DNA of 64,000 nt from Lutibacter sp. GTDB taxonomy: Bacteria > Bacteroidota > Bacteroidia > Flavobacteriales > Flavobacteriaceae. A model generated the notes under the pieces. The model saw only the letters and a program-made list of their open reading frames with translations. It had not been told where the DNA came from and made no database searches. The stretch spans positions 62,001-126,000 of the forward strand of contig NVWM01000027.1 of assembly GCA_002733665.1 (NCBI GenBank), read 5' to 3'. Both the position numbers and the translations under genes were made by a program. Of this stretch, positions 17,407 through 26,700 are shown piece after piece; position 1 is the first letter of the stretch, and every line of letters starts with the position of its first letter.

Positions 17407-18336
17407 TTATTCTATTAACAAACTGTTTTTCTTCTTTAAAATTGTATTCATTCCTTCGATTCCTTGAATTCCTCCTGTATGAATCACTAAAATTTTAGCA
17501 TCTTTTTCAAATACTTTTTTATTGATTGCATCAACAACACCAAATAGCAATTTACCTGTATAAATAGGATCTAAAGGAATGTTTGTTTCCTTTTTAAATC
17601 GATTTATAAAACCAATTAACTCATCAGACGTTTTTGCATATCCACCAAAATGGTAATCAGTATTCAAACTCCAATTAGTTGTTTTCTCAGTATAATTTTT
17701 AATTTCTGATGCCAAAAAATCTCCTTTTAGCACTGGAAATCCTATAACTTTCTGATGCTTTTTTGCAGAGTTTATCAATCCTGCTATAGTTCCGCCAGTT
17801 CCAACTGCAACACAAATATAATCGAATTTATCTGTTTCTGAATTTAAAATTTCTTCACATCCATTTACTGCTAATTCATTGGTTCCGCCTTCAGGAATTA
17901 AATAAAAATTATCAAATTCATTTTGCAACTTTTCAATAAATACTTTAGATGTTTTTTCTCGATAATCTGATCGTGTAACAAATTTGAATTGCATTCCGCA
18001 ATCATAAGCAAACTTCAACGTCTTATTATTTGCCAATGTTTTTTCTAAATCTACTCCTAATTCATCGCCTCTAATTACACCAATTGTTTTGAGATTGTGT
18101 TGTTTACCAATTGCTGCAACTGCAGAAATATGATTGGAATATGCGCCACCAAAAGTTAATAGTGTTCCTCTATTTTCTAACTTTGCTTGAACAACATTGT
18201 ATTTTAGTTTACGATATTTATTTCCTGAAATTTCTGGATGAATTAAGTCCTCTCGTTTTATATATAGCGAAATGTCATCCTGAACTATTTCAGAAAAAGT
18301 AATTTTTTGCAGTGTGCTGTTCTCAATATTAGGCAT
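17407..18336 (-). CDS. PLP enzyme of the ACC deaminase / D-cysteine desulfhydrase family
   Basis: This 309-residue fold-type II PLP enzyme has ISGNKYRKLKYN, where the lysine near residue 42 would bind PLP. It also has the serine/asparagine loop TFGGAYSNHISAVAA and the phosphate loop VAVGTGGTIAGL. Members open the ring of 1-aminocyclopropane-1-carboxylate or release H2S from D-cysteine. The sequence alone does not separate the two, and desulfhydrase activity is more usual for non-plant-associated bacteria. The gene overlaps the upstream ABC-F gene by 8 bp, so translation is probably coupled. Confidence 0.85.
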   Translation of the reverse strand: MPNIENSTLQKITFSEIVQDDISLYIKREDLIHPEISGNKYRKLKYNVVQAKLENRGTLLTFGGAYSNHISAVAAIGKQHNLKTIGVIRGDELGVDLEKTLANNKTLKFAYDCGMQFKFVTRSDYREKTSKVFIEKLQNEFDNFYLIPEGGTNELAVNGCEEILNSETDKFDYICVAVGTGGTIAGLINSAKKHQKVIGFPVLKGDFLASEIKNYTEKTTNWSLNTDYHFGGYAKTSDELIGFINRFKKETNIPLDPIYTGKLLFGVVDAINKKVFEKDAKILVIHTGGIQGIEGMNTILKKKNSLLIE

Positions 18337-20239
18337 TTATTTTATCATCAAGTTCTGACCAAGACATCATAACTTCATCCAACAATTCTTTTTTTGCTTC
18401 ATAATTCTTAAAGAACTCTGGTTCTGCACTTACTTTTTCAAAATCTTCAGAAATTAAAGCGTCAAGATTGATGATTTCTTTTTCTAAATCAGAAATTTGA
18501 GTTTCTAAATTTGATAATTTATTTTGCAATCTCTTTTGCTCTTTTTCTTGTGCTCTACTTTGCTTAGAGTTAGTATTTGTAGGTTTTTTTTCTACAACTA
18601 CTTTAGTGCGCTTTTCTGCTTCACGAAGGTTTTCCATTTTATGCTGATTTAAGAAATAATCAATATCTCCTAAATACTCTTTGATTACTTTGTCTTTAAA
18701 GCCATATACCGTATCTGTTAATCCTTGTAGGAAATCTCTATCATGCGACACTACAATCAATGTTCCATCAAAGTTTATTAAGGCTTTTTTCAATACGTTT
18801 TTAGAAGCCATGTCTAAGTGATTTGTTGGCTCATCCATTATCAACACATTAAATGGTGCCAATAATAGTTTACATAGCGCTAAACGGTTACGTTCTCCTC
18901 CAGAAAGTACTTTTGCTTTTTTCTCTGCAGCATCTCCACCAAATAAAAATGATCCTAACATATCTCTAACTCGCATCCTATTTCCATCCGTCGCGGCATC
19001 TTCCATAATTTGTAAAACAGTCTTTTCTGGTGGTAAGTGTTCTGATTGATTTTGAGCAAAATATCCAATCTCTACATTATGCCCTAACTTTAAATGACCT
19101 TCAAAAGGGATGTCTCCAACCATCATTTTTGCTAATGTAGATTTTCCTTGTCCATTTTGACCAACAAAAGCAATTCTACTGCCTCTTTCTATCAATAAAT
19201 CTACATTTTCAAGTACATGTTTATCACCGTAACTCTTACTCAAATTTTCTGCCTCAATAACAATTTTACCTGGATCTTTAGAAATTGCAAAACGAATATT
19301 CATTGCTGCATTGTCGTCTTGATCTACTTCAATCAACTCTACCTTATCTAGTTGCTTCATTAACGATTGCGCCATTGAAGCTTTACTTGCCTTCGCCTTA
19401 AATTTATTTATTAAATGCTGTTTCTGCTTAATTTCTTTTTCTTGATTTTTCTGTGCTTGTAATTGCTTTTCTTTAATTTCTGCTCTTAATAATAAGAATT
19501 GAGAATATGGTTTTTTATAATCGTATATTTTTCCAAGTGAAATTTCAATTGTTCGGTTTGTGACGTTATCTAAGAACATCTTATCATGCGACACCAACAT
19601 TACGGCTCCTGTATAATTCTTTAAGAAATTTTCTAACCAAATAATCGACTCAATATCTAAATGGTTTGTTGGCTCATCTAACAATAAAATATCATTTTTT
19701 TGAAGTAATAGTTTTGCCAATTCTATCCGCATTCGCCATCCACCAGAAAAAGTATCTGTAAGTTTATCAAAGTCTTCTCTTTGAAAACCTAAACCTTGTA
19801 AAATCTTCTCCGTATCTCCTTTGTAATTATATCCTCCTAACAATTCAAAACGATGTGTCAAATCAGTCATATCGTTAATCAATTCGGTATAAGAATCACT
19901 TTCATAATCAGTACGCTCAACCAATTCTTGATTTACTTTATCAAGTTTTCTTTCAATTTCTTTGATTTCTGTGAATGCTTCATAGGCTTCATCCAAAATA
20001 GTTCTACCTGCAACAAAATCAATATCTTGACGTAAAAAACCGATTTTTACATCTTTCTCAAACGCCATAGTTCCCGTGTCATATCCAATATCTTGAGATA
20101 TTACTTTTAATAAGGTTGATTTTCCTGCTCCATTTTTTCCAACAAGACCAACTCTATTACCACCATTTAGTCTAAAGGTAATACCAGAAAATAGATCTTC
20201 TCCAGAAAATGAAACGGTTAAATTATGAATGTTTAACAT
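18329..20239 (-). CDS. ABC-F family ATPase (ribosome-associated)
   Basis: This 636-residue protein has two ATP-binding cassettes and no membrane segments. Walker A motifs are GKNGAGKST (about residue 36) and GQNGQGKST (about residue 360). Signatures are FSGGWRMRIELAKLL and LSGGERNRLALCKLL, and both Walker B motifs are followed by DEPTNHLD. A charged linker separates the domains and the C-terminus is a coiled coil (LQNKLSNLETQISDLEKEI). ABC-F proteins of the Uup/YheS type act on stalled ribosomes. Resistance-type members exist, but nothing here points to one. It is the first gene of a three-gene operon. Confidence 0.92.
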   Translation of the reverse strand: MLNIHNLTVSFSGEDLFSGITFRLNGGNRVGLVGKNGAGKSTLLKVISQDIGYDTGTMAFEKDVKIGFLRQDIDFVAGRTILDEAYEAFTEIKEIERKLDKVNQELVERTDYESDSYTELINDMTDLTHRFELLGGYNYKGDTEKILQGLGFQREDFDKLTDTFSGGWRMRIELAKLLLQKNDILLLDEPTNHLDIESIIWLENFLKNYTGAVMLVSHDKMFLDNVTNRTIEISLGKIYDYKKPYSQFLLLRAEIKEKQLQAQKNQEKEIKQKQHLINKFKAKASKASMAQSLMKQLDKVELIEVDQDDNAAMNIRFAISKDPGKIVIEAENLSKSYGDKHVLENVDLLIERGSRIAFVGQNGQGKSTLAKMMVGDIPFEGHLKLGHNVEIGYFAQNQSEHLPPEKTVLQIMEDAATDGNRMRVRDMLGSFLFGGDAAEKKAKVLSGGERNRLALCKLLLAPFNVLIMDEPTNHLDMASKNVLKKALINFDGTLIVVSHDRDFLQGLTDTVYGFKDKVIKEYLGDIDYFLNQHKMENLREAEKRTKVVVEKKPTNTNSKQSRAQEKEQKRLQNKLSNLETQISDLEKEIINLDALISEDFEKVSAEPEFFKNYEAKKELLDEVMMSWSELDDKINA

Positions 20240-20280
20240 AAATTGTAATAATTGTTAGTGTATAAAAGATTTGAAAAATT

Positions 20281-20307
20281 TACTTTTGCAAAAGTAATCT
20301 ATTTTTG
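20281..20307. promoter_or_regulatory. Overlapping divergent -7 elements
   Basis: The palindrome TACTTTTGCAAAAGTA (20281-20296) holds a TAnnTTTG element on each strand. TATTTTTG (20300-20307) is a third, on the plus strand. The minus-strand element lies 50 bp before the ABC-F ATG. The plus-strand elements precede the DUF983 gene at 20316. Confidence 0.5.
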
Positions 20308-20315
20308 ATGTTATT

Positions 20316-20702
20316 ATGTTTAAAAAAGGAACGAAACTTTATAGTATAGCCAACAATAAATGCCCTCGATGTCACGATGGTGAATTTTTTAAGGAACGAA
20401 TTAGTTTATTCAATTTTGAAAAGACCCTAAGACTCCATGAAAATTGCAGCAATTGTGATTTGAAATACGTAATGGAACCTTCTTTTTTCTACGGCGCAAT
20501 GTATATTAATTATGGAATTACTGTTGCATTGAGTATTGCTGCTTTTATTATTTCAAAGGTTTTTATAGGACTTACTTTATTTCAAAGTTTCCTATCAATT
20601 ATTGGAGTTTTAATTGTCTTTACACCAATAAATCTTCGTTTAGCAAGACTTCTTTGGATTAGTTTCTTTGTTAGTTATGACAAAAAATACGCTAAGAAGT
20701 AA
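20316..20702 (+). CDS. DUF983 family membrane protein
   Basis: This 128-residue protein opens with a zinc-ribbon-like CPRCHDGEFF and a second CSNCDLKY pair. Two hydrophobic segments follow (INYGITVALSIAAFIISKV and FQSFLSIIGVLIVFTPI). This is the pattern of DUF983. The role is unknown. The plus-strand -7 elements lie directly upstream, implying a very short leader. Confidence 0.85.
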   Translation: MFKKGTKLYSIANNKCPRCHDGEFFKERISLFNFEKTLRLHENCSNCDLKYVMEPSFFYGAMYINYGITVALSIAAFIISKVFIGLTLFQSFLSIIGVLIVFTPINLRLARLLWISFFVSYDKKYAKK

Positions 20703-20708
20703 AGTCTA

Positions 20709-21749
20709 TTATTTAAATCGAGAAATATCTATCTCATTTCTAAGTTCTGCGTTATTTTCAATGTGATTATAGAGTTCTTTAGCAACAGTTGGGGCAATCA
20801 TAACTCCTCGCGTCCCTAAACCGTTTAAAATGGCTAATTGTTTGTGCTCCTTGTGAATTCCAACTAATGGTCTTCTATCATTTACTGTAGGTCTAATTCC
20901 TGCTACATGATCAACAATTTTATAAGGCACATTTATAACAGTATTTAATTTACCAAGAAGTTCCTCTTTTGCTTTTTCTGTAGGCGTGTTTGTTTTATCA
21001 GTCCAATTAAATGTTGCTCCAATTTTAAATAAATCATCACCTAAAGGCATTATAAAAACAGATGATTTTAAAACAAAATCAATTTCCAATTCTGGTGCAT
21101 GAATTGTGATTAATTCCCCTTTTGCCTCTTCCATTGGCAAAGTTTTAAAATATGGATTCTTTTTCATTCCAAATCCTTCACAAAAAACTACTTTAGTTGC
21201 AGTTATGTCTTTGTACTCTATGTTCTCTTCATCTAGATTAATTGCCTTATAATCAAATTTATTATAGATGATTAAATTCTCCTTCTCTAAATATTTTTTA
21301 TAATCTTTTAATAAAGTTAGCGTATCAATTCGCCCTGTTTTAGTGACATTCCCATAACCAAATGGAGCATCTATTCCATTATAATTATCAGTAACAACTT
21401 TAGGAATCAAATATTCAGCTAACACAGGTTTATCACATGCTGCAAACCAGTTGTTTTGTTCTTCAATTGATGTAAATAATCTGAAAATATCAACTTTATA
21501 ATCATATTTACCTCCAAGTAACTCTTCTAGCTCCTTGTAAAAAGGCATGGCTTTTTCTAGTTGATTTTTAGCATCCCAAACTGGATTAAATCGTTTTAAA
21601 ACAATTGGATTGTACATTCCTCCGGCAACTCTTGAGGAATTTTGAGAATCATCTTCAAAAATTATAAACGTTTTATTATGTTTTGTTAATTCTCTTGAAA
21701 ATGCAAGTCCTGCAAGTCCTAAACCAACTATTATGTAATCAACTTTCAT
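20709..21749 (-). CDS. FAD-dependent oxidoreductase, glycine/D-amino-acid oxidase type
   Basis: This 346-residue DAO-fold protein has the dinucleotide-binding loop DYIIVGLGLAGLAFSREL at the N-terminus. The conserved arginine region VAGIRPTVNDRRPLVGIHKE and the C-terminal LNGLGTRGVMIAP close the FAD site. Family members deaminate glycine, sarcosine or D-amino acids. The exact substrate cannot be read from the sequence. The gene shares its leader with fhs, so both may answer to the same metabolite. That favours a link to glycine/one-carbon metabolism, but this is inference. Confidence 0.8.
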   Translation of the reverse strand: MKVDYIIVGLGLAGLAFSRELTKHNKTFIIFEDDSQNSSRVAGGMYNPIVLKRFNPVWDAKNQLEKAMPFYKELEELLGGKYDYKVDIFRLFTSIEEQNNWFAACDKPVLAEYLIPKVVTDNYNGIDAPFGYGNVTKTGRIDTLTLLKDYKKYLEKENLIIYNKFDYKAINLDEENIEYKDITATKVVFCEGFGMKKNPYFKTLPMEEAKGELITIHAPELEIDFVLKSSVFIMPLGDDLFKIGATFNWTDKTNTPTEKAKEELLGKLNTVINVPYKIVDHVAGIRPTVNDRRPLVGIHKEHKQLAILNGLGTRGVMIAPTVAKELYNHIENNAELRNEIDISRFK

Positions 21750-21835
21750 GTGTCTATATATTACTTTTAATTGTCACATGTATTCGCTGTTAATCATTTA
21801 TATGGATGATAATGATTTCTACATGCTCGATTTAT
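21750..21835 (-). promoter_or_regulatory. Candidate cis-regulatory leader RNA upstream of the FAD oxidase
   Basis: Minus-strand CGAGCATGT (21829-21821), a hairpin ATCAT/ATGAT, GAATACATGTG and the start-codon block ACACATGAAA repeat the arrangement upstream of fhs (2358-2445). A -7 element TATTTTTG (21847-21840) would start the transcript near 21833, just before the conserved block, so the whole element would be in the 5' UTR. Confidence 0.55.
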
Positions 21836-21839
21836 CCTG

Positions 21840-21847
21840 CAAAAATA
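21840..21847 (-). promoter_or_regulatory. Bacteroidota -7 element for the FAD oxidase leader
   Basis: Minus-strand TATTTTTG (21847-21840) is a full match to TAnnTTTG, 7-10 bp before the conserved leader. No -33 box is evident. Confidence 0.5.
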
Positions 21848-21862
21848 AGTCTTTATTTGGTG

Positions 21863-21980
21863 AGATTCTTCGTTTACACTCAGAATGACAAAACGTTATA
21901 AATAATGATATACAGTATATTCTATGCTTTTCTTACATCAAACTAACGTTAAACAGATTCTTCGTTTCACTCAGAATGAC
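21863..21980. repeat. Direct pair of GTCATTCTGAGTG-type repeats
   Basis: AGATTCTTCGTTTACACTCA (from 21863 to 21889 with CAGAATGAC) and AGATTCTTCGTTTCACTCAG (21955-21980) are direct copies. They lie between the oxidase promoter and the gldN terminator. Confidence 0.8.
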
Positions 21981-21992
21981 AATAGAGCATAA

Positions 21993-22025
21993 AAAAAACG
22001 CTCGAAAAATTTACGAGCGTTTTTT
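21993..22025 (-). terminator. Terminator after gldN
   Basis: The stem ACGCTCG (21998-22004) / CGAGCGT (22014-22020) has a 9-nt loop and flanking A/T runs. It lies just beyond the gldN stop and closes the gldKLMN operon. Confidence 0.85.
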
Positions 22026-22049
22026 GTTATTTTAATTTTCTAATGAAGA

Positions 22050-22958
22050 TTAGTAATTCCACATGTCAAGTTCTTTGTCTCTAATATTTTCTCTAATTCT
22101 ATCAGATTCTAACACTTGAAATAACGCATTCCCTTTTACATATTGAGCAACATCGCGATTACCGTAAATATTCTCTTCTCTATATATAATTGCATTATAA
22201 CGTCTAGCATTGAATAAATGATCATACGAAATTGGATACGCAGCATTCTTTTCGTTAAACACTTTCATATCGTGTAAGATTTCTCTTGCACCAGGATACC
22301 ACACCCAAAAGATTGGTAATTTTTCTGCAACATCTTCCAGTTCTTGCCTTCCTTTAGTTTGAACATCTGGAGCAATTGGAGCAATTGCCAAAACACGTGC
22401 TTTCATTTCACCTTGACGTTTGTCAAAATACCAAACACTTTTGATTTTAAACCCTTCTATATCATGAGGTCTTAATTCAGTACGTGTAATATATTCTTCA
22501 ATATCAGTATTTCCTGCATTCAATTCATCTTTACCGGCATCTGTAGTATCTACTCTAAAAAGTTTTGCTTCAATCTCTCTCTTTGTCAACTTAGTTGTAA
22601 AATATGAGTCGTCATAAACTTCAGATAACTTGTCTTCTTTAACACCATGTAATAAGGTAGCAAATAAAGATTTTCTGTTAGATGCCGTACTATTCTCATG
22701 TATTGGATAATAATATGGTAGATTTAATCTTTCGTTCAAATCGATATATTCCCATACGACTTTTGACCAAAGAATATCTCTATCATCTACATAGCCATAA
22801 GCCAATGGTTTATCATTATCTGCAAGTAATTGTTCTGCTGTTTTTACTCCAATATCTGTAGGAGTTTTAGCATTTAACAAATTTGCCTGCGCACTGACTG
22901 ATGCAGTTATTAAAACCGCTCCAAATAGCATTACAAAACTTTTCCAATTCATCTTCAT
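22050..22958 (-). CDS. gldN: Gliding motility / type IX secretion protein GldN
   Basis: This 302-residue protein has a signal peptide (MKMNWKSFVMLFGAVLITAS, then VSAQ). GldN (PorN) is a periplasmic part of the type IX secretion core and binds the GldK ring. Family features include NLPYYYPIH, the segment GFKIKSVWYFDKRQGEMKAR and the C-terminal FNARRYNAIIYREENIYGNR. It is the last gene of the gldKLMN operon, 15 bp after gldM. The second homologue GldO, present in some gliders, is not in this window. Confidence 0.93.
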   Translation of the reverse strand: MKMNWKSFVMLFGAVLITASVSAQANLLNAKTPTDIGVKTAEQLLADNDKPLAYGYVDDRDILWSKVVWEYIDLNERLNLPYYYPIHENSTASNRKSLFATLLHGVKEDKLSEVYDDSYFTTKLTKREIEAKLFRVDTTDAGKDELNAGNTDIEEYITRTELRPHDIEGFKIKSVWYFDKRQGEMKARVLAIAPIAPDVQTKGRQELEDVAEKLPIFWVWYPGAREILHDMKVFNEKNAAYPISYDHLFNARRYNAIIYREENIYGNRDVAQYVKGNALFQVLESDRIRENIRDKELDMWNY

Positions 22959-22973
22959 TTTATGTTCTTTTAA

Positions 22974-24530
22974 TTATTGTATCTCGATACTTACTGCCGA
23001 TGCATCTTTAACATTTACACCAGATCCTACACCTACTAAACTCGATTTTACGTCAAATATTGCAATAACATCTCCAACTCTTGCGCCATTAATTGCACTT
23101 TGAGCCTGTCCATTCATTTTACTACCGCTAACTGTAATAGTTGCTTTCCCTGGAACCTTTACTTTAAAACTTTTAATTTTAAAGTCTAAATCAAATAGGA
23201 AATCTGGTAATTCAACACGTACAGTCGTTTTAACTAAACTCGATTTCGGCATTTTCACAAAACCTGATTCTTTACGTACTGTTGCAAATGGTTTAGGAAT
23301 GTCTTTAATTCTAAATGTTTGTGAACTACTTACTTTTGAACCATCTGGCAATGTTCCAGAAGCAATAATTTTAACGTTCTTCCCAGTTCCTGGTGTCATC
23401 ATATATTTTCCAACTCCTGAAACTTTTCTTAATCCTGGTGCAGATGCTTTTACTAAGTTGTCTGGAATTCCTGGAATAGAAACGGTCATTGGGTTTGGCA
23501 AACTACGATACACTACATTCATCTTATCTGCTGCAATTACCGCACTGTTAGGTTTTGGCACTACTGCATAAGAACTGTTTATTTCTATTTCAACGTCTTC
23601 TCCATTTTCCTTAAACACAAATTTTCCTTTTATCTCTCTCTCTCCAACGGCTCCTGCTGGAAATTCAAGAACAACCTGTCCTGCTTGTAAATTTTTCTTT
23701 TCAACTTCTCTTCCGTTCACTTCAACACGTGAAGGAACTAAAGTAGCATCTACTTTTCCTAAATAAACTTTTCCTTTGAAAGTTTCTCCAGCAAAAAATG
23801 CTGTTTTTTCAGGAACTACAATTGCTTCATACTTCTTGATTGAGTTATCTTGAATTAACTGACCTTGCAACATTGCAGATAAAACATCTGATTCAGTTGC
23901 TTTAATATCAGCTTGCATAGCAGTTAACTTTGTGATTGAAGCAACTGCTGGAAAACCAACAAAATTGTAATCAATCCAATTCTTTTTGATACCTTCTCCA
24001 TCAGTAACATCAGAAATATCAAAACGTTGATTTACTGATTTCACTACCGAAGGATATAATGTATCTAAAGCAGTAATAACTCCACTTTTATATGAACCAA
24101 TTTTATCTATAAAGGCTTGTCCATTTTCAGAAATTTTTCCTTTTTGATAAAAGTATAAATCTAAATAATCAGACTTATCCATTGTTTCATAGTTTTTAGG
24201 GTTATCTTCTGTAAATTCAAAATCTCCTAAAACTTTTTGTTTAATATCTTCAATATGATTGTATAAATCATCTGAAATCGTTCTTATTTGGTTCGCCTTT
24301 ATATTTAAAGGGCCATATTTTTCGGCTTGTTCGCCTACTTTGTCAGCAAGTCCTGTATACGCATCAGTATTTAACTGAGTTGCAGTAACATTCGCTGCTT
24401 CAAATTTATCGTTCATAAAGCCAAAAGCCGTCAAGACTTCCTTAGACATTTGCATTGCAAGCATTGCAATAAATACTAAGTACATCAGATTAATCATCTT
24501 TTGCCTTGGTGATAGTTTTCCTCCTGCCAT
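22974..24530 (-). CDS. gldM: Gliding motility / type IX secretion motor protein GldM
   Basis: This 518-residue protein has one N-terminal membrane helix (MINLMYLVFIAMLAMQMS) followed by a long periplasmic part of repeated beta domains. GldM pairs with GldL to form the proton-driven motor, and its periplasmic stalk passes the motion to GldK/GldN. The opening MAGGKLSPRQKMINLMYLVF is the conserved family start and contains the membrane region that meets GldL. It lies 45 bp after gldL, in the same operon. Confidence 0.96.
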   Translation of the reverse strand: MAGGKLSPRQKMINLMYLVFIAMLAMQMSKEVLTAFGFMNDKFEAANVTATQLNTDAYTGLADKVGEQAEKYGPLNIKANQIRTISDDLYNHIEDIKQKVLGDFEFTEDNPKNYETMDKSDYLDLYFYQKGKISENGQAFIDKIGSYKSGVITALDTLYPSVVKSVNQRFDISDVTDGEGIKKNWIDYNFVGFPAVASITKLTAMQADIKATESDVLSAMLQGQLIQDNSIKKYEAIVVPEKTAFFAGETFKGKVYLGKVDATLVPSRVEVNGREVEKKNLQAGQVVLEFPAGAVGEREIKGKFVFKENGEDVEIEINSSYAVVPKPNSAVIAADKMNVVYRSLPNPMTVSIPGIPDNLVKASAPGLRKVSGVGKYMMTPGTGKNVKIIASGTLPDGSKVSSSQTFRIKDIPKPFATVRKESGFVKMPKSSLVKTTVRVELPDFLFDLDFKIKSFKVKVPGKATITVSGSKMNGQAQSAINGARVGDVIAIFDVKSSLVGVGSGVNVKDASAVSIEIQ

Positions 24531-24575
24531 AATTAATTAGTTTTAAATGGTTATTAATAAAATTTTTATTACTAA

Positions 24576-25193
24576 TTAATTCTTATTCATTGCAGATAAC
24601 ATCCCTCCATAAACACCGTTTAATGATGATAAATTAGAAGCCAATGATTCCATCTGATCTTTTAATTTACCTGCATTTTCAACAGACTCAGCATTAATTT
24701 CTGCTTGTCTTGAAGCGCTTTCTAATTGTACTTGGTATAAACTATTTAATGATTCCATTTGCGCTGCTGCTAATGAAAGTTGTTCACTATATTTATTTGT
24801 TGCTGCTATTGAATCTACTGCTGGCGCGATATTTTCAGCCGCTCCTTTAAAGTTTCTGATACCTTCACCTAAACTTTGCATTAATCCTGCGTCTAACTTC
24901 GCTTCTTTAAGCATATCGTCTAATTTTTGAGATAACATACTTTGCGTATCTCCTCTTTCTGCTGTTTTTCCTCCGTCTAATTCTGGGTACACTCTTGACC
25001 AGTCTAAATCATCTTCTACAGGTTCAAATGCCGAAAGAGCAAATACTATTGCCTCAGTAATCATACCTATCATAAGCATTTCATTACCAAATTTCCAGTG
25101 AAGAATTTTAAATAATGCTCCAAGGATTACAATTGCTGCTCCAAGGCCATAGGCCATATTAAATAATTTCTTTGTTGATTTTGATTGTGCCAT
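24576..25193 (-). CDS. gldL: Gliding motility / type IX secretion motor protein GldL
   Basis: This 205-residue inner-membrane protein has two N-terminal helices: MAYGLGAAIVILGALFKILH, and MLMIGMITEAIVFALSAFEP with its conserved glutamate. In GldL charged residues in these helices are thought to carry protons. The cytoplasmic remainder is a coiled-coil-like region rich in Gln, Ala and Ser. It lies 52 bp after gldK. Confidence 0.96.
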   Translation of the reverse strand: MAQSKSTKKLFNMAYGLGAAIVILGALFKILHWKFGNEMLMIGMITEAIVFALSAFEPVEDDLDWSRVYPELDGGKTAERGDTQSMLSQKLDDMLKEAKLDAGLMQSLGEGIRNFKGAAENIAPAVDSIAATNKYSEQLSLAAAQMESLNSLYQVQLESASRQAEINAESVENAGKLKDQMESLASNLSSLNGVYGGMLSAMNKN

Positions 25194-25245
25194 AATTTTT
25201 TAAGTTTTTTTTAAGGTTAATTGTATTAATTGGTTATTTTGGTTA

Positions 25246-26610
25246 TTAAGGATTAAGATCTGTACCTAAATAGTCTTGTGCAGTTCTAAAGCCGATATAA
25301 CTTCTTGCAGAATCTGCATATTCATAATCTCGAGTACTTACTTCTAAAAAGTATGCTACATCTTTCCATGAGCCTCCTCTTATTACTTTTCTATGATTTG
25401 TTCTATCTTCAACATTAGGATTCATTGTAGACCCTAAGTAGTAAGATGCTTCATTATATGCTGTATTTGTCCATTCGGCAACATTTCCTGCCATATTATA
25501 TAGACCGTAATCATTTACATTATATGATTTTGCCTCTACAGTGTATAAAGCACCATCTACAGCGTAATCACCTCTTCTAGGTTTAAAGTTTGCTAAGAAA
25601 CATCCTCTATCACTTGTAGTGTAAGATCCACCCCAAGGATATGTAGAGAATTCTAAACCTCCACGAGCTGCATATTCCCATTCTGCTTCTGTAGCCAATC
25701 TAAAATGTGGTACTGTTGCTAGACGTTTTTTTGAATTTAAATAGTCATTTTTCTTTTTTGTTCTCCAACTACAAAATGCTTTGGCTTGTGCCCAAGTTAC
25801 ACCAACAACTGGATAATCTTCGTATGCTTGATGATGAAAATAATCTTGATGCATTGGATCATTATATGAATAATCAAAATCTTTTACCCATACTGTTGTG
25901 TCTGGATATACTTCAACAACACTATGTTTGATATAATCTTTTCTATTTCCTTGATTTCTCGCTGCAGCTTCTTTATCTAACCAAGAATATCTGTATTTTA
26001 ATTTTTCGGTCTTCAACATTCTTTGACCGTTAAAACTCTCTTCTATAGGAACATACATAGAATCAACCATTATTTCAGTATAATACTCATCTGGAAATTC
26101 TGCTTTATCCCATATTAATTCTTCATCCCAATTTAAAGCACGTCCTTGAGTTGGAGAGTTTATATCTCCTAAACTTCCATATTTATCTAACATATACTTC
26201 TCATATGGAGTAGCATCTGCAGTATCTGCAGCTTTAAATTGATATGCAGCAAGTGGTGATGCTGGATCGGCTGGATCTGAATACAAATCTGCCATTAAAG
26301 CCAACTCTGTTCTAAGAACTGAATCTCTTACCCAATGAACAAATTCTTTATACTCACTATTGGTAATTTCAGTTTCATCCATATAAAATGGTCTCACTGT
26401 AACTGTTCTTGCTGGCGAACTTAATGCTCCAGAAACATCTTCATCTTGCTTACCCATAGTAAATGAGCCTCCTGGAATTAAAGCCATTCCATAAGGTTTC
26501 TCAGCATTCCATTGACTTTTTGATTTTGCACCAACCAATTCTCCTTTGTCATTCTTACCACAACTATAAATTATAGTAATAAACAGTATGTATAATGATA
26601 TTTTCTTCAT
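25246..26610 (-). CDS. gldK: Gliding motility / type IX secretion lipoprotein GldK
   Basis: This 454-residue lipoprotein has a signal ending FITIIYSCGKND (Cys17). The body is an FGE-sulfatase fold: ALIPGGSFTMG, TNSEYKEFVHW, then PVVGVTWAQAKAFCSWR and RLATEAEWEYAARGG, ending VIRGGSW and YIGFRTAQD. GldK (PorK) forms the outer-membrane-attached ring of the type IX secretion system with GldN. It probably has no enzyme activity. It is the first gene of gldKLMN, 90 bp after the arginase-like gene. Confidence 0.96.
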   Translation of the reverse strand: MKKISLYILFITIIYSCGKNDKGELVGAKSKSQWNAEKPYGMALIPGGSFTMGKQDEDVSGALSSPARTVTVRPFYMDETEITNSEYKEFVHWVRDSVLRTELALMADLYSDPADPASPLAAYQFKAADTADATPYEKYMLDKYGSLGDINSPTQGRALNWDEELIWDKAEFPDEYYTEIMVDSMYVPIEESFNGQRMLKTEKLKYRYSWLDKEAAARNQGNRKDYIKHSVVEVYPDTTVWVKDFDYSYNDPMHQDYFHHQAYEDYPVVGVTWAQAKAFCSWRTKKKNDYLNSKKRLATVPHFRLATEAEWEYAARGGLEFSTYPWGGSYTTSDRGCFLANFKPRRGDYAVDGALYTVEAKSYNVNDYGLYNMAGNVAEWTNTAYNEASYYLGSTMNPNVEDRTNHRKVIRGGSWKDVAYFLEVSTRDYEYADSARSYIGFRTAQDYLGTDLNP

Positions 26611-26700
26611 AATAAAATGTATCTCTTTCTAAATTCGCGTAAACCTAAATATTATTTTCTAAATAACAATTAAAATTATTCTTTATTTTAAAACCTTTTT

